From a bacterium (lineage in GTDB: Bacteria > Bacillota > Clostridia > Oscillospirales > Oscillospiraceae), in the NCBI GenBank assembly GCA_019424865.1, contig JAHYYS010000006.1, positions 1 to 29,642 of the forward strand: a stretch of DNA of 29,642 nt, read 5' to 3'. Position 1 is the first letter of the stretch; each line of letters begins with the position of its first letter. Positions 7,439-15,084 of this stretch are shown one piece after another. A model generated the notes under the pieces. The model was not told the DNA's origin, ran no database searches, and saw only the letters and a program-made list of their open reading frames with translations. Both the position numbers and the translations under genes were made by a program.

Positions 7439-7957
7439 GTGGAGCGGGAGACCACCTGCTGCTTTACCGGGCACCGGCCCGACAAGCTGCCCTGGGGGAC
7501 AAACGAGGAGGACCCCAGGTGCGTGCAGCTGAAACAGCGGCTGGCCCAGGCGGTGGAGCGGGCCTGGGCGGCTGGCTGCCGGCACTTTATCTGCGGCATG
7601 GCCCGGGGGGCCGATCTGTATTTTGCCGAGGCCGTGCTGGAGCTGCGGAAGAGCCGGCCGGAGATCACCCTGGAGGGGGCGCGGCCCTGCGAGAGCCAGG
7701 CGGACGCCTGGCCGGAGGCGGAGCGCCGCCGCTACTGGTCCATTTTGGACCGCTGCGACTATGAAACCCTGGTGCAGCACCACTACGACCGGGGCTGTAT
7801 GATGCGGCGCAACCGCTATATGGTGGACCGCTCCGCCCGGGTGATTGCCGTCTATGACGGCATACCCAAGGGGGGCACGGCCCAGACCCTGGCCTATGCC
7901 CTGCGCCGGGGCCTGGAGACGGACATTCTGGAGATCGAAGGGAAGGAAGAACCATGA
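7439..7957 (+). CDS. YpsA/DUF1273-family SLOG-fold protein
   Basis: A 172-residue cytoplasmic protein of the YpsA family (SLOG superfamily, Rossmann-like nucleotide or ligand binding, related to DprA and LOG). Family marks are CCFTGHRPDKLPWG near the N terminus, the glycine-rich FICGMARGADLYFAEAVLE, and MMRRNRYMVDRSARVIAVYDG with GGT further on. The molecular role of most YpsA proteins is unknown; the Bacillus and Staphylococcus members have been linked to cell division. The start is the GTG at 7439, because the promoter overlaps any earlier start. The ribosome site is poor (AGGAG about 14 bases away, then a G-run). The stop overlaps the queH start in ATGA, so the two are coupled. Confidence 0.85.
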   Translation: MERETTCCFTGHRPDKLPWGTNEEDPRCVQLKQRLAQAVERAWAAGCRHFICGMARGADLYFAEAVLELRKSRPEITLEGARPCESQADAWPEAERRRYWSILDRCDYETLVQHHYDRGCMMRRNRYMVDRSARVIAVYDGIPKGGTAQTLAYALRRGLETDILEIEGKEEP

Positions 7958-8532
7958 AGACCCTGATGCACATCTGCTGCGCCCCCTGCGCCAATCAGCC
8001 GATCCAGGTCCTGCGCCAGGAGGGGATTGAGCTGTCCGGATTCTGGTTCAACCCCAATATCCACCCCTATACCGAGTATCAGGCCCGCAAGCACACGCTG
8101 GAGGACTATGCCCGGGAGATTGGCCTGAAGCTGATTGTCGGCGGTACCTACGACCTGCGCACCTTCGTTGCCAATGTGGCCGGCAATATTGACGGCCGGT
8201 GCGCCTACTGCTACCGGGTGCGCATGGAGGAGACCGCCCGCTATGCCGCCCAGAACGGCTATGACAGCTTTACCACCTCGCTGTTAATCTCCCCCTATCA
8301 GAACCATGAGGCCATCTGTGCCACGGCCCGGGCCATGGGGGAGAAGTATGGCGTGGAATTCCTCTACCGGGATTTCCGTCCCCTGTTCCAGGCGGGGCAG
8401 GAGTTTGCCCGCGCCCACGGCTTTTACATGCAGAAATACTGCGGCTGTATTTTCAGCGAGGAGGACCGGTACATGGGTGCCAAGCGGCGGAAGGCCGCCC
8501 GTCGTCAGGCCGAGGCGCAGGAACACAGCTGA
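7954..8532 (+). CDS. queH: Epoxyqueuosine reductase QueH
   Basis: A 192-residue QueH (formerly DUF208) protein, the non-orthologous alternative to QueG. It reduces epoxyqueuosine to queuosine in the wobble base of tRNAs with GUN anticodons (Asp, Asn, His, Tyr). The conserved cysteines are all present: C8/C9 and C12 in HICCAPC, C83 and C86 in GRCAYCYRVRM, and C162 and C164 in KYCGCIFSEEDRY. In the known structure of this family such Cys residues hold a [4Fe-4S] cluster and a second metal. It overlaps the upstream YpsA-like gene by 4 bases. A bidirectional terminator follows 22 bases after the stop. No other queuosine gene is in the window. Confidence 0.95.
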   Translation: MKTLMHICCAPCANQPIQVLRQEGIELSGFWFNPNIHPYTEYQARKHTLEDYAREIGLKLIVGGTYDLRTFVANVAGNIDGRCAYCYRVRMEETARYAAQNGYDSFTTSLLISPYQNHEAICATARAMGEKYGVEFLYRDFRPLFQAGQEFARAHGFYMQKYCGCIFSEEDRYMGAKRRKAARRQAEAQEHS

Positions 8533-8554
8533 GACTGCATATTGCTGCAAGAGA

Positions 8555-8598
8555 AAAAGTGCCCTCCGCAGGTTTTTGTACCTGCGGAGGGCACTTTT
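8555..8598. terminator. Bidirectional terminator between queH and the rhomboid gene
   Basis: A perfect 19-bp stem, AAAAGTGCCCTCCGCAGGT (8555-8573) with 8580-8598, has a 6-base loop and T-runs on both strands. It serves queH (plus) and the serC-serA-rhomboid unit (minus). Confidence 0.9.
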
Positions 8599-8635
8599 GT
8601 GAAAAAAACAGAAAAGCATGTACGTGGGTAGCCGT

Positions 8636-9199
8636 TCAGCGCCTGCGCCGCATCCAGAAGCCCAGCACGCCGCCGCACAGTCCGCCCACAATGTGGGTGA
8701 GATGGGAGACACCGTCCTGGGCGGACAGTGCGTCAGCCAGTTCGCCCCCCAGATAGAGGAGTACCACCAGCACCAGGGTGAGGGGGATGGCGCCGTTGCG
8801 CATGCCCGACAGGGAGGAGAGCAGAATCATCATAAAAACGATGCCGCTGGCCCCCAGCAGAGCGGTGCCGGGGAAGAAGAAAAACTGCACCAGGCCGGAG
8901 ACCAAAGCGGTAATCAGGATGCAGACCAGCAGCCGGCGGGAGCCGTACTTTTCCTCCAGCGGCGGCCCCACCACCAGCAGAAGCATCATGTTGCCCAGAT
9001 AGTGGGACCAGCCCGCGTGGCCCAGCACGTGCCCCACCATGCGCACATAGGTCAGGGGGTCCGTGAGAGGGGCGCGGTAGACGCAGAACAGCCGGAGGGT
9101 GGATACCCCGCCGGTGAGCCTGTCCAGGGCCAGAACGGCCAGGGACAGGAAGGCGAAGGTGAGCACCACCGGCGCATTATACTGAACGCGCAGACGCAT
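8636..9199 (-). CDS. Rhomboid-family intramembrane serine protease
   Basis: A 187-residue protein with about six hydrophobic segments. The rhomboid signature is intact: SHYLGN (65-70, with H66 and N70), the catalytic serine S118 in GASG, and H169 in SHLTHIVGG as the second member of the Ser-His dyad. Such proteases cut substrates within the membrane; the target is unknown. The start ATG shares one base with the serA stop (TGATG), so it is coupled to serA and last in serC-serA-rhomboid. The link with serine synthesis has no obvious functional meaning. It ends 37 bases before the bidirectional terminator. Confidence 0.92.
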   Translation of the reverse strand: MRLRVQYNAPVVLTFAFLSLAVLALDRLTGGVSTLRLFCVYRAPLTDPLTYVRMVGHVLGHAGWSHYLGNMMLLLVVGPPLEEKYGSRRLLVCILITALVSGLVQFFFFPGTALLGASGIVFMMILLSSLSGMRNGAIPLTLVLVVLLYLGGELADALSAQDGVSHLTHIVGGLCGGVLGFWMRRRR

Positions 9200-10371
9200 C
9201 AGTGGTTGAGTACCCGCACCCGGATGACGCCCTGAATGGCCCGCAGCTCGTCGGCCACCTCGTCGGTGATGCGGGTGTTCACGTCCACAAGGGTATAGGC
9301 ATAGTCCTTTTTGGACTTGTTGGTCATGTTCTCCACGTTGATGCCGTCATCCGAGAGGATGGACATGATGCGGGTCAGCATGGCGGGCACATTCCGGTGG
9401 ATGATGCACAGCCGGGAGATGCCGCTCCACTCCTGGGACACATCGGGCAGATTTACCGAGTTGCGGATGTTGCCGTTGACCAGGTAGTCCTGCATCTGAC
9501 GGGCCGCCATGACGGCGCAGTTCTCCTCGCTCTCCGGGGTGGAGGCGCCCAGGTGGGGCAGGGCGATGACATTCTTCGCCGCGACAATGGTGTTGTCGGG
9601 GAAATCGGTGATGTACTTGGCCACCCGTCCGGACTCCAAAGCGGCAATCATGTCCGCGTCGTTGACCAGACCGCCCCGGGCCAGGTTGAGCACCCGCACC
9701 TGGCCCTTCATCTTGGAGATGGCCTCGGCATTGATGAAGTCCTTGGTGGAGTTGTTGTAGGGCACGTGGATGGTGACATAGTCAGAGACCTTGTACAGCT
9801 CGTTCACGTCCTTTACCACATGGACGTGGCGGTCCAGACGCAGGGCGGCGTCCACCGACAGGAAGGGGTCATAGCCATAGACGTCCATCCCCAGCTCCAG
9901 AGCGGCGTTGCACACCAGCGCGCCGATGGCGCCCAGCCCGATGACGCCCAGGGTCTTGCGGTAGAGCTCGGGGCCCACAAAGGCGCTTTTGCCCTTCTCC
10001 ACCACGGCGGCGATATCCGTGTCGGGGGTGCGGGCCTGCTCCTGAACCCAGTTGACGCCGCCCAGAACGTCCCGGGAGGCGATGAGCATGGCGGCAATGA
10101 CCAGCTCCTTCACGGCGTTGGCGTTGGCGCCGGGGGTGTTGAAGACCACGATGCCGCTCTCGGAGCAGCGGTCAATGGGAATATTGTTGGTGCCGGCCCC
10201 GGCCCGGGCGATGCAGCGCAGGGCGTCGGGGAACACATAGTCGTGCATGGGGGCGGAGCGGACCAGAATACCGTCCTCGTTGGTTACGTCATCCCCGATT
10301 TGGAACCGGGTCTGATCCAGGCAGGCCAGGCCCGCGCTGGAAATCTTGTTGAGCGTTTTAATACGGTACAT
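9199..10371 (-). CDS. serA: D-3-phosphoglycerate dehydrogenase
   Basis: The 390-residue enzyme catalyses the first step of serine synthesis, oxidising 3-phosphoglycerate to 3-phosphohydroxypyruvate with NAD. The NAD motif GLGAIG is at 145-150. LNLARGGLVND carries the substrate-binding Arg (R232), and LPHLGAST carries the catalytic His (H273). A C-terminal ACT domain (about 318-389) is the probable site of serine feedback. The length fits the short clostridial/Bacteroides form without the extra intervening domain of Bacillus SerA. It lies 58 bases downstream of serC with a GAGG site before the ATG, and is coupled to the rhomboid gene after it. Confidence 0.95.
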   Translation of the reverse strand: MYRIKTLNKISSAGLACLDQTRFQIGDDVTNEDGILVRSAPMHDYVFPDALRCIARAGAGTNNIPIDRCSESGIVVFNTPGANANAVKELVIAAMLIASRDVLGGVNWVQEQARTPDTDIAAVVEKGKSAFVGPELYRKTLGVIGLGAIGALVCNAALELGMDVYGYDPFLSVDAALRLDRHVHVVKDVNELYKVSDYVTIHVPYNNSTKDFINAEAISKMKGQVRVLNLARGGLVNDADMIAALESGRVAKYITDFPDNTIVAAKNVIALPHLGASTPESEENCAVMAARQMQDYLVNGNIRNSVNLPDVSQEWSGISRLCIIHRNVPAMLTRIMSILSDDGINVENMTNKSKKDYAYTLVDVNTRITDEVADELRAIQGVIRVRVLNH

Positions 10372-10429
10372 AAATCAAACCTCGAATCTGTTGTATCAGT
10401 CGGCGGCCGGACCTGTGCGGGGCCCGGGG

Positions 10430-11515
10430 TCAGTTGTTTTGGTCAAAGGTCTTGATGAAGTCGCACAGCTTCTCCACACCTTCTACGGGCATAGCATTGT
10501 AAATCGAAGCGCGCATGCCGCCGGTCTTGCGGTGGCCCTTCAGGTTGACAAAGCCGGCCTGGGCGGCCTCGGCGATGAACTTGGCGTCCAGCGCCTCGTC
10601 CCCGGTGCGGAAGGTGACGTTCATGCCGGAGCGGGAGCCCTTCTCCGCGTGGCAGTGGAACAGGCGGGAGCTGTCGATGGTGTCGTACAGCATGGAGGAG
10701 CGCAGATCACGCAGCTTCTTCATGCCTTCCAGGCCGCCCTGCTCCTCGATCCAGTCCAGGTTCAGGCCCAGCATGTAGATGCACCAGCAGGGCGGGGTGT
10801 TGTACATGGAGTCTTTGTCAATCATGGTCTTGTAGTTCATCATCAGGGGGGTGTAGGGCAGCTCGTGGCCGGCCAGGTCCTCCCGGATAATGACCACCGT
10901 CAGACCGGCGGGGGCCATGTTCTTCTGGGCCCCGGCATAGATGATGCCGTATTTGGAGACATCCACCGGCATGGACAGGATGTCAGAGGACATGTCGCAC
11001 ACCAGCGGGACCTCCCCCGTCTCGGGGACATAGCCCCACTCGGTGCCGAACACGGTGTTGTTGGCGCAGTAATAGAAATAGCTGGCCTGGGGATCCAGCT
11101 TCAGCTGGTCCTGGGTGGGGATGTAGGAGTGATTTTTATCCTCGGAGGAGGCGGCCAGGTTGATCTGGCCGTACTTTTTGGCCTCCTGATAGGCCAGGTT
11201 GGAGAAGTTGCCGGTGACGGCGTAGTCCGCCTTGCCCGTCTTGGAGATCAGGTTCAGCGGGATCATGGAGAACTGGCCGGAGGCGCCGGTCTGGAGGAAC
11301 AGGATTTTATATCCGTCCGGCACGTTCATAATCCGGCGCAGCTTATCCTGGGCCTCCTGGAAAATCTGAAGAAAGACCTTAGAGCGATGACTCATCTCCA
11401 TCACGGACATACCGGAGCCCCGATAGTTGGTGATTTCAGACCCGGCGCGCTCCAGGACAGGCAGCGGGAGCATGGACGGGCCGGCGGAGAAGTTGTAAAC
11501 ACGCTGGTCGCTCAT
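10430..11515 (-). CDS. serC: Phosphoserine aminotransferase
   Basis: The 361-residue PLP enzyme converts 3-phosphohydroxypyruvate and glutamate to O-phosphoserine, the step after SerA. It starts VYNFSAGPSMLP, as SerC proteins do. The PLP-binding lysine is K198 in YAGAQKNMAPAGL, and NNTVFGTEW and the late GHRKTGGMRASIYNAM are family marks. It is first in the operon serC-serA-rhomboid. The ATG at 11515 has AAAGGGG upstream. The transcript should begin with the hairpin at 11540-11577. No serB (phosphoserine phosphatase) is seen here. Confidence 0.96.
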   Translation of the reverse strand: MSDQRVYNFSAGPSMLPLPVLERAGSEITNYRGSGMSVMEMSHRSKVFLQIFQEAQDKLRRIMNVPDGYKILFLQTGASGQFSMIPLNLISKTGKADYAVTGNFSNLAYQEAKKYGQINLAASSEDKNHSYIPTQDQLKLDPQASYFYYCANNTVFGTEWGYVPETGEVPLVCDMSSDILSMPVDVSKYGIIYAGAQKNMAPAGLTVVIIREDLAGHELPYTPLMMNYKTMIDKDSMYNTPPCWCIYMLGLNLDWIEEQGGLEGMKKLRDLRSSMLYDTIDSSRLFHCHAEKGSRSGMNVTFRTGDEALDAKFIAEAAQAGFVNLKGHRKTGGMRASIYNAMPVEGVEKLCDFIKTFDQNN

Positions 11516-11539
11516 TTGGGAGAACCCCTTTCAATCTAT

Positions 11540-11577
11540 AAAATTGCCCCGCTCCGCAAAGGGAACGGGGCAATTTT
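11540..11577 (-). promoter_or_regulatory. Hairpin at the 5' end of the serC transcript (possible attenuator)
   Basis: A 12-bp stem, AAAATTGCCCCG with its complement (11540-11551 and 11566-11577), lies immediately downstream of the serC -10. On the minus strand the second arm ends in TTTT followed by ATAG. It could be a weak terminator/attenuator or a 5' stabilising stem. No anti-terminator or leader peptide is obvious. Confidence 0.55.
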
Positions 11578-11579
11578 TA

Positions 11580-11608
11580 ATTATAGTGAAGGGAAAATGA
11601 AGTGTCAA
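11580..11608 (-). promoter_or_regulatory. serC operon promoter
   Basis: On the minus strand TTGACA (11603-11608) and TATAAT (11580-11585) are 17 bases apart, a full consensus match. Confidence 0.88.
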
Positions 11609-11686
11609 TCCTCCCTGGGAAAAAGGAGCAAAAATATTTATAAAATGCGGGTAAAATCAGTAAAAAGTATGATTCTGAGCGGGTGG

Positions 11687-12868
11687 TTACAGGGCAGCCC
11701 GCAGCTGCTCCGCGCGGCCGGTATCCTCCCAGGGCAGCTTGAGATCGTCCCGGCCGAAGTGGCCATAGGCGGCCAGCTGGCGATAGATGGGCCGGCGCAG
11801 GTCCAAATCCCGGATGATGGCGGCGGGGCGCAGGTCAAAGGTCTTTTCCACCGCCTGCTCCAGGGCCTCGTCAGAGACGGTGCCCGTGCCAAAGGTGTCT
11901 ACCCGCACGGACACGGGCCGGGCCACCCCGATGGCATAGGCCAGCTGTACCTGACAGCGGGAGGCCAGGCCGGCGGCCACCACCGTCTTGGCCACCCAGC
12001 GGGCGGCATAGGCGGCGGAGCGGTCCACCTTGGTGGGGTCCTTGCCGGAGAAGGCGCCGCCGCCGTGGGGGGCGCTGCCGCCATAGGTGTCCACAATGAT
12101 CTTCCGGCCGGTGAGGCCCGAGTCCCCCTGGGGCCCGCCCACCACAAAGCGGCCGGTGGGATTGACATAGATCTTGGTGTTTTCATCCAGCAGATCGGCG
12201 GGGACGGTGGGCTGGATGACCAGCTGAATCATATCCCGGCGGATTTGCTCCAGGCTGGCCTCGGGGCCGTGCTGGGTGGAGACCACGATGGCCTCCAGCC
12301 GCTTGGGCTTGTTCTCCACGTCGTACTCCACGGTGACCTGGGTCTTGCCGTCGGGGCGCAGATAGTCCACCAGCCCCTCCTTGCGCACCTGGGTCAGCCG
12401 GCGGGCCAGCTTGTGGGCCAGGGAGATGGGCAGGGGCATCAGCTCGGGGGTCTCGTCGCAGGCGTAGCCGAACATCATGCCCTGGTCGCCGGCGCCGTTG
12501 TCCAGGCCGTCGTCCTGTGCGCCCTCCTTGGCCTCCAGGCACTTGTCCACCCCCAGGGCGATGTCGGGGGACTGTTCGTCGATGGAGGTGAGGACGGCGC
12601 AGGTGTCGCAGTCAAAGCCGAACTTGGCCCGGTCATAGCCGATGTCCCGCACCACCTGGCGGGCCACCTTGGGGATGTCCACATAGCAGGAGGTGGTGAT
12701 CTCCCCCATCACGTGGATCAGACCGGTGGTCACCGTGGTCTCGCAGGCCACCCGGGCCTGGGGATCCTTTTCCAGAATGGCGTCCAGCACCGCGTCGGAG
12801 ATCTGGTCGCAGATCTTGTCGGGATGCCCTTCGGTGACGGATTCAGAGGTAAAGAGTTTTTTTGCCAT
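11687..12868 (-). CDS. metK: S-adenosylmethionine synthetase
   Basis: The 393-residue enzyme makes S-adenosylmethionine from methionine and ATP in the cytoplasm. Clear motifs are FTSESVTEGHPDKICDQISD at the N terminus, GAGDQGMMFGYACDETPE, and the P-loop-like GGGAFSGKDPTKVDRSAAY. The length is normal. It is a single gene controlled by an SAM-I riboswitch and terminator in its leader, so its product shuts off its own mRNA. With ahcY at 15085-16308 it forms part of the methyl cycle. No strong terminator was found in the 71 bases before the serC promoter. Confidence 0.98.
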   Translation of the reverse strand: MAKKLFTSESVTEGHPDKICDQISDAVLDAILEKDPQARVACETTVTTGLIHVMGEITTSCYVDIPKVARQVVRDIGYDRAKFGFDCDTCAVLTSIDEQSPDIALGVDKCLEAKEGAQDDGLDNGAGDQGMMFGYACDETPELMPLPISLAHKLARRLTQVRKEGLVDYLRPDGKTQVTVEYDVENKPKRLEAIVVSTQHGPEASLEQIRRDMIQLVIQPTVPADLLDENTKIYVNPTGRFVVGGPQGDSGLTGRKIIVDTYGGSAPHGGGAFSGKDPTKVDRSAAYAARWVAKTVVAAGLASRCQVQLAYAIGVARPVSVRVDTFGTGTVSDEALEQAVEKTFDLRPAAIIRDLDLRRPIYRQLAAYGHFGRDDLKLPWEDTGRAEQLRAAL

Positions 12869-12893
12869 AATGCGCTTCCTTTCTGTGTGGAGG

Positions 12894-12927
12894 GATGAAA
12901 AAACGCCCCGCCGGGCGGCGGAGCGTT
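12894..12927 (-). terminator. Riboswitch-controlled terminator of metK
   Basis: An 11-bp stem (one U-G pair in the minus-strand RNA) with a GCCC loop (12902-12912 and 12917-12927) is followed on the minus strand by TTTTTT. It lies between the SAM-I aptamer and the metK start and acts as the expression platform. Confidence 0.9.
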
Positions 12928-12942
12928 TGGTTTTCCATGCAC

Positions 12943-13041
12943 CCTCATCTTGCGATACACCACCGCCGGATTTGGCACCTTGCCCCTGGGGCAGGTTGCC
13001 GTGGTTTCATTGGGCCGGTCCCTCAACCACTCTTGATAAGG
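12943..13041 (-). promoter_or_regulatory. SAM-I (S-box) riboswitch aptamer
   Basis: The minus strand has the S-box core in order: CTTATCAAGAG, GGTTGAGGGACCGGCCC, ATGAAACC, CGGCAACC, then AAGGTGCCAAATCC and a closing GATGAG. P1 forms between CCTTATC (13035-13041) and GATGAGG (12943-12949). SAM binding should favour the terminator at 12894-12927 and lower metK expression. Confidence 0.96.
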
Positions 13042-13061
13042 TAATTCAATTGTACGTCTAT

Positions 13062-13089
13062 ATTATATCAGGTTTTTCAGGGTTGTCAA
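13062..13089 (-). promoter_or_regulatory. metK promoter
   Basis: On the minus strand TTGACA (13084-13089) and TATAAT (13062-13067) are 16 bases apart, just upstream of the S-box aptamer. Confidence 0.85.
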
Positions 13090-13138
13090 TGGCGGAAAGG
13101 CAGAAAGCGATGGATGGCGCTGCGCCGTCTGCCCGGAC

Positions 13139-13318
13139 TTATTTCTTGTTTTTCGAGTTGTTGGAGATCACGGTGCAGATGAAGATCTCCCATGCCGGAA
13201 ACAGACCGATCCCAAGTTCCAGGGAGCCGGGCCAGGATATCCCCAGATGAACAAACAGCGGATAAAAGAAAATAAGAAGCACCAGCGGCCAGGGTGAAAA
13301 GAAAAGCGCCCGGAGCAG
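13139..13318 (-). pseudogene. Hydrophobic open frame, possible small membrane protein or gene remnant
   Basis: A 59-codon frame between two stops reads as a membrane-type peptide: PLVLLIFFYPLFVHLG, a second hydrophobic run (IGLFPAWEIFICTVI) and a polar, basic end NNSKNKK. This pattern of two hydrophobic segments and a Lys-rich tail is unlike the out-of-frame noise around it. There is no ATG and no ribosome binding site; the only likely start, GTG at 13282, gives 47 residues. Its 5' part overlaps the terminator at 13297-13332. I read it as the tail of a decayed membrane-protein gene, or a small protein with a non-standard start. I do not recognise a family. Confidence 0.35.
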
Positions 13319-13332
13319 TCAGCTCCGGGCGC
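13297..13332 (-). terminator. Terminator of the hbd-like gene
   Basis: A perfect 11-bp stem GCGCCCGGAGC / GCTCCGGGCGC (13306-13316 and 13322-13332) with a 5-base loop is followed on the minus strand by TTTTCTTTT. It lies 15 bases past the stop. Confidence 0.9.
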
Positions 13333-13347
13333 GGAAAAGGAACACAA

Positions 13348-14259
13348 TCAGCCCTTCGTCTCCAGATAGTGGGCGCGGGTGAGCACGGGGTTGACCCCCA
13401 GCTTCTTCCCGTTCTCATACAGATAGAAGCCGGCGCCGCTCTTGCGTCCCAGATAGCCGGCGGTGACCATCTTGCGCAGCAGCAGGGAGGGGTGGTACTT
13501 CTCGCCGTACTCCTTGGACATGACGTTCATCACGTTCAGCAGGATGTCCAGGCCAATCATGTCCGCCAGCTCCAGGGGACCCATGGGGTGGTTGCAGCCC
13601 AGCTTCATGCCGTTGTCCACATCCTCCACCGAGCCGATGAAGGAGCCCACAATCACGCAGGCCTCGTTGAGCATGGGCAGCAGCGCGCGGTTGACGATGA
13701 AGCCCGGCTTGTCGTCCGAGAGGATCAGGGTCTTGCCCATCCGGTGGCCCACTTCCTTAATCTGATCCAGCACGTCCTGGGCGGTGAGCAGACCAAAGAT
13801 CACCTCGCACAGGCGCATCTTGGGCACGGGGGAGAAGAAGTGCATACCCACGACCCGCTCCGGGCGCTTGGTGACGGCGGCCAGGGCAGTGAGGGAAATG
13901 GAGGATGTATTGGAGGCGAAGATGGTGTGGGCGGGGCAGACCTTTTCCAACTCCTCGAACACGGCGGTTTTGGCCTCCAGGTTCTCATAGATGGCCTCGA
14001 TGACCAGGTCGGCCGCCTTGGCGTCGCTGATGCGGGTGGCCAGGGTCAGACGGCTCATGCAGTCCTTGTGCTCCTCCTCCGTCATGCGGCCCCGCTCCAC
14101 TTCATGCTTGAACTGGTTGTCCAGGGCGATTTGGGCCCGCTCCAGAGTCTCCTGCCGCTGGTCGTTCAGGAACACATTGTATCCGCAGGTAAGCGCGTTC
14201 TGAGCAATGCCGCTGCCCATCAGGCCGGAACCTACAACGAAAATGTTTTGAATAGCCAC
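13348..14259 (-). CDS. hbd: 3-hydroxyacyl-CoA (3-hydroxybutyryl-CoA) dehydrogenase
   Basis: A 303-residue canonical 3HCDH enzyme. It interconverts 3-hydroxyacyl-CoA and 3-ketoacyl-CoA with NAD(P), as in the clostridial butyrate pathway. The motifs are GSGLMG (10-15), ASNTSSISLT, MHFFSPVP with the catalytic H140, E152, and GFIVNR with N190, followed by the C-terminal dimerisation domain (PMGPLELADMIGLD). The start is GTG at 14259 with AGGAG eight bases upstream; an ATG just before it is out of frame. It stands alone, without thl, crt or bcd, so its main pathway here is inferred. The gene has its own possible promoter and a good terminator. Confidence 0.92.
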   Translation of the reverse strand: MAIQNIFVVGSGLMGSGIAQNALTCGYNVFLNDQRQETLERAQIALDNQFKHEVERGRMTEEEHKDCMSRLTLATRISDAKAADLVIEAIYENLEAKTAVFEELEKVCPAHTIFASNTSSISLTALAAVTKRPERVVGMHFFSPVPKMRLCEVIFGLLTAQDVLDQIKEVGHRMGKTLILSDDKPGFIVNRALLPMLNEACVIVGSFIGSVEDVDNGMKLGCNHPMGPLELADMIGLDILLNVMNVMSKEYGEKYHPSLLLRKMVTAGYLGRKSGAGFYLYENGKKLGVNPVLTRAHYLETKG

Positions 14260-14347
14260 GATTCATTCTCCTTTTTATCATCCTGTTATAGTTTGGCGGC
14301 TTCCTTTTGCCGCCGGGACCAACAAATTAAGATTAAATTCGCCGCTT

Positions 14348-14376
14348 ATCATAGCACAGCAACAGCCGCATGTCTT
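14348..14376 (-). promoter_or_regulatory. Possible promoter of the hbd-like gene
   Basis: On the minus strand AAGACA (14371-14376), 17 bases, then TATGAT (14348-14353) with an extended TGC before the -10. The leader contains a small stem GGCGGC / GCCGCC at 14295-14314. Confidence 0.5.
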
Positions 14377-14427
14377 AGCGGAAATCGGCTTAAAATTGCG
14401 GTATCTTGCCATTCCTGCGGGGCCGGC

Positions 14428-14931
14428 CTAAAAGCGGTTGAGGGCTGCGGAGCCGTCGTCCACGCCCTTTTCAATGGCGCGGACCTGGGCGTAATAGCCA
14501 TAGTCCTTGTTCACCTGGACAAAGAACCGATCCCCGACTTTTTTCCCCAGCAGGGCGGAGCCCATGGGGGACTCCTTGCTGATGAGACCGTGGAGCACGT
14601 CCTGACGAACCGTCGTGACAATCTGCCAGACTTCCTCCTCGCCGTCGTCCTCCAGAAACACCGTCACCTTGTCGTAGAGCCCCACGGTGTTCGCGTCGGA
14701 GTGGTCCTCATAGACCCGTGCGGTCTTGATCATGTTCTCCAGAAACCGGATGCGGCTCTCGTTGCGGTTTTTCTCCTGCTTGGCCGCCTTGTACTCAAAG
14801 TTTTCGCTCAGGTCGCCGAAGCCCCGGGCCACCTTTACCTCCTCCAAAAGCTTGGGCCGGAGGGTAATGCGCCGGTAGTCCAGCTCCTCCTTCATCTTTT
14901 GAATGTCGATTTTGGTCAATTCATTGTGCAT
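14428..14931 (-). CDS. greA: Transcription elongation factor GreA/GreB family
   Basis: A 167-residue protein, near the usual 158. The N-terminal coiled-coil hairpin carries the tip signature GDLSENFEYKAAK, whose acidic residues reach into the RNA polymerase secondary channel and stimulate cleavage of backtracked RNA. The C-terminal FKBP-like globular domain ends with SPMGSALLGKKVGD and a short extra tail. The start is ATG 14931 (MHNELTK), preceded by GGAGG at 12 bases, which is somewhat long. A nearer ATG in another frame gives only a 7-codon reading frame. The longer 203-codon frame has no Gre-like residues before MHNEL. It lies 153 bases downstream of ahcY on the same strand. Confidence 0.9.
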   Translation of the reverse strand: MHNELTKIDIQKMKEELDYRRITLRPKLLEEVKVARGFGDLSENFEYKAAKQEKNRNESRIRFLENMIKTARVYEDHSDANTVGLYDKVTVFLEDDGEEEVWQIVTTVRQDVLHGLISKESPMGSALLGKKVGDRFFVQVNKDYGYYAQVRAIEKGVDDGSAALNRF

Positions 14932-15084
14932 AGAAACATGGAACCTCCGTCTTTGATTCCGCCGCCGCAGGCGGCGCCTCGATCCGAAGCCGGTACAGCG
15001 GATTCGGGCCGAACAGGCGGAGCGAGGGAGCGGGCGCAATGTTTGCCGTTGGGCAGAAATGGAGCAAAGCGGACGCTGCGGCGG

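Noticed and set aside
10346..12898. 850-codon plus-strand frame across serC and metK
   Set aside because: It spans two genes, their gap and two promoters on the opposite strand; the composition is typical of antisense noise.
12941..13041. T-box or methionine-tRNA leader before metK
   Set aside because: All conserved S-box segments are present in order, so an SAM-I riboswitch explains the leader fully.
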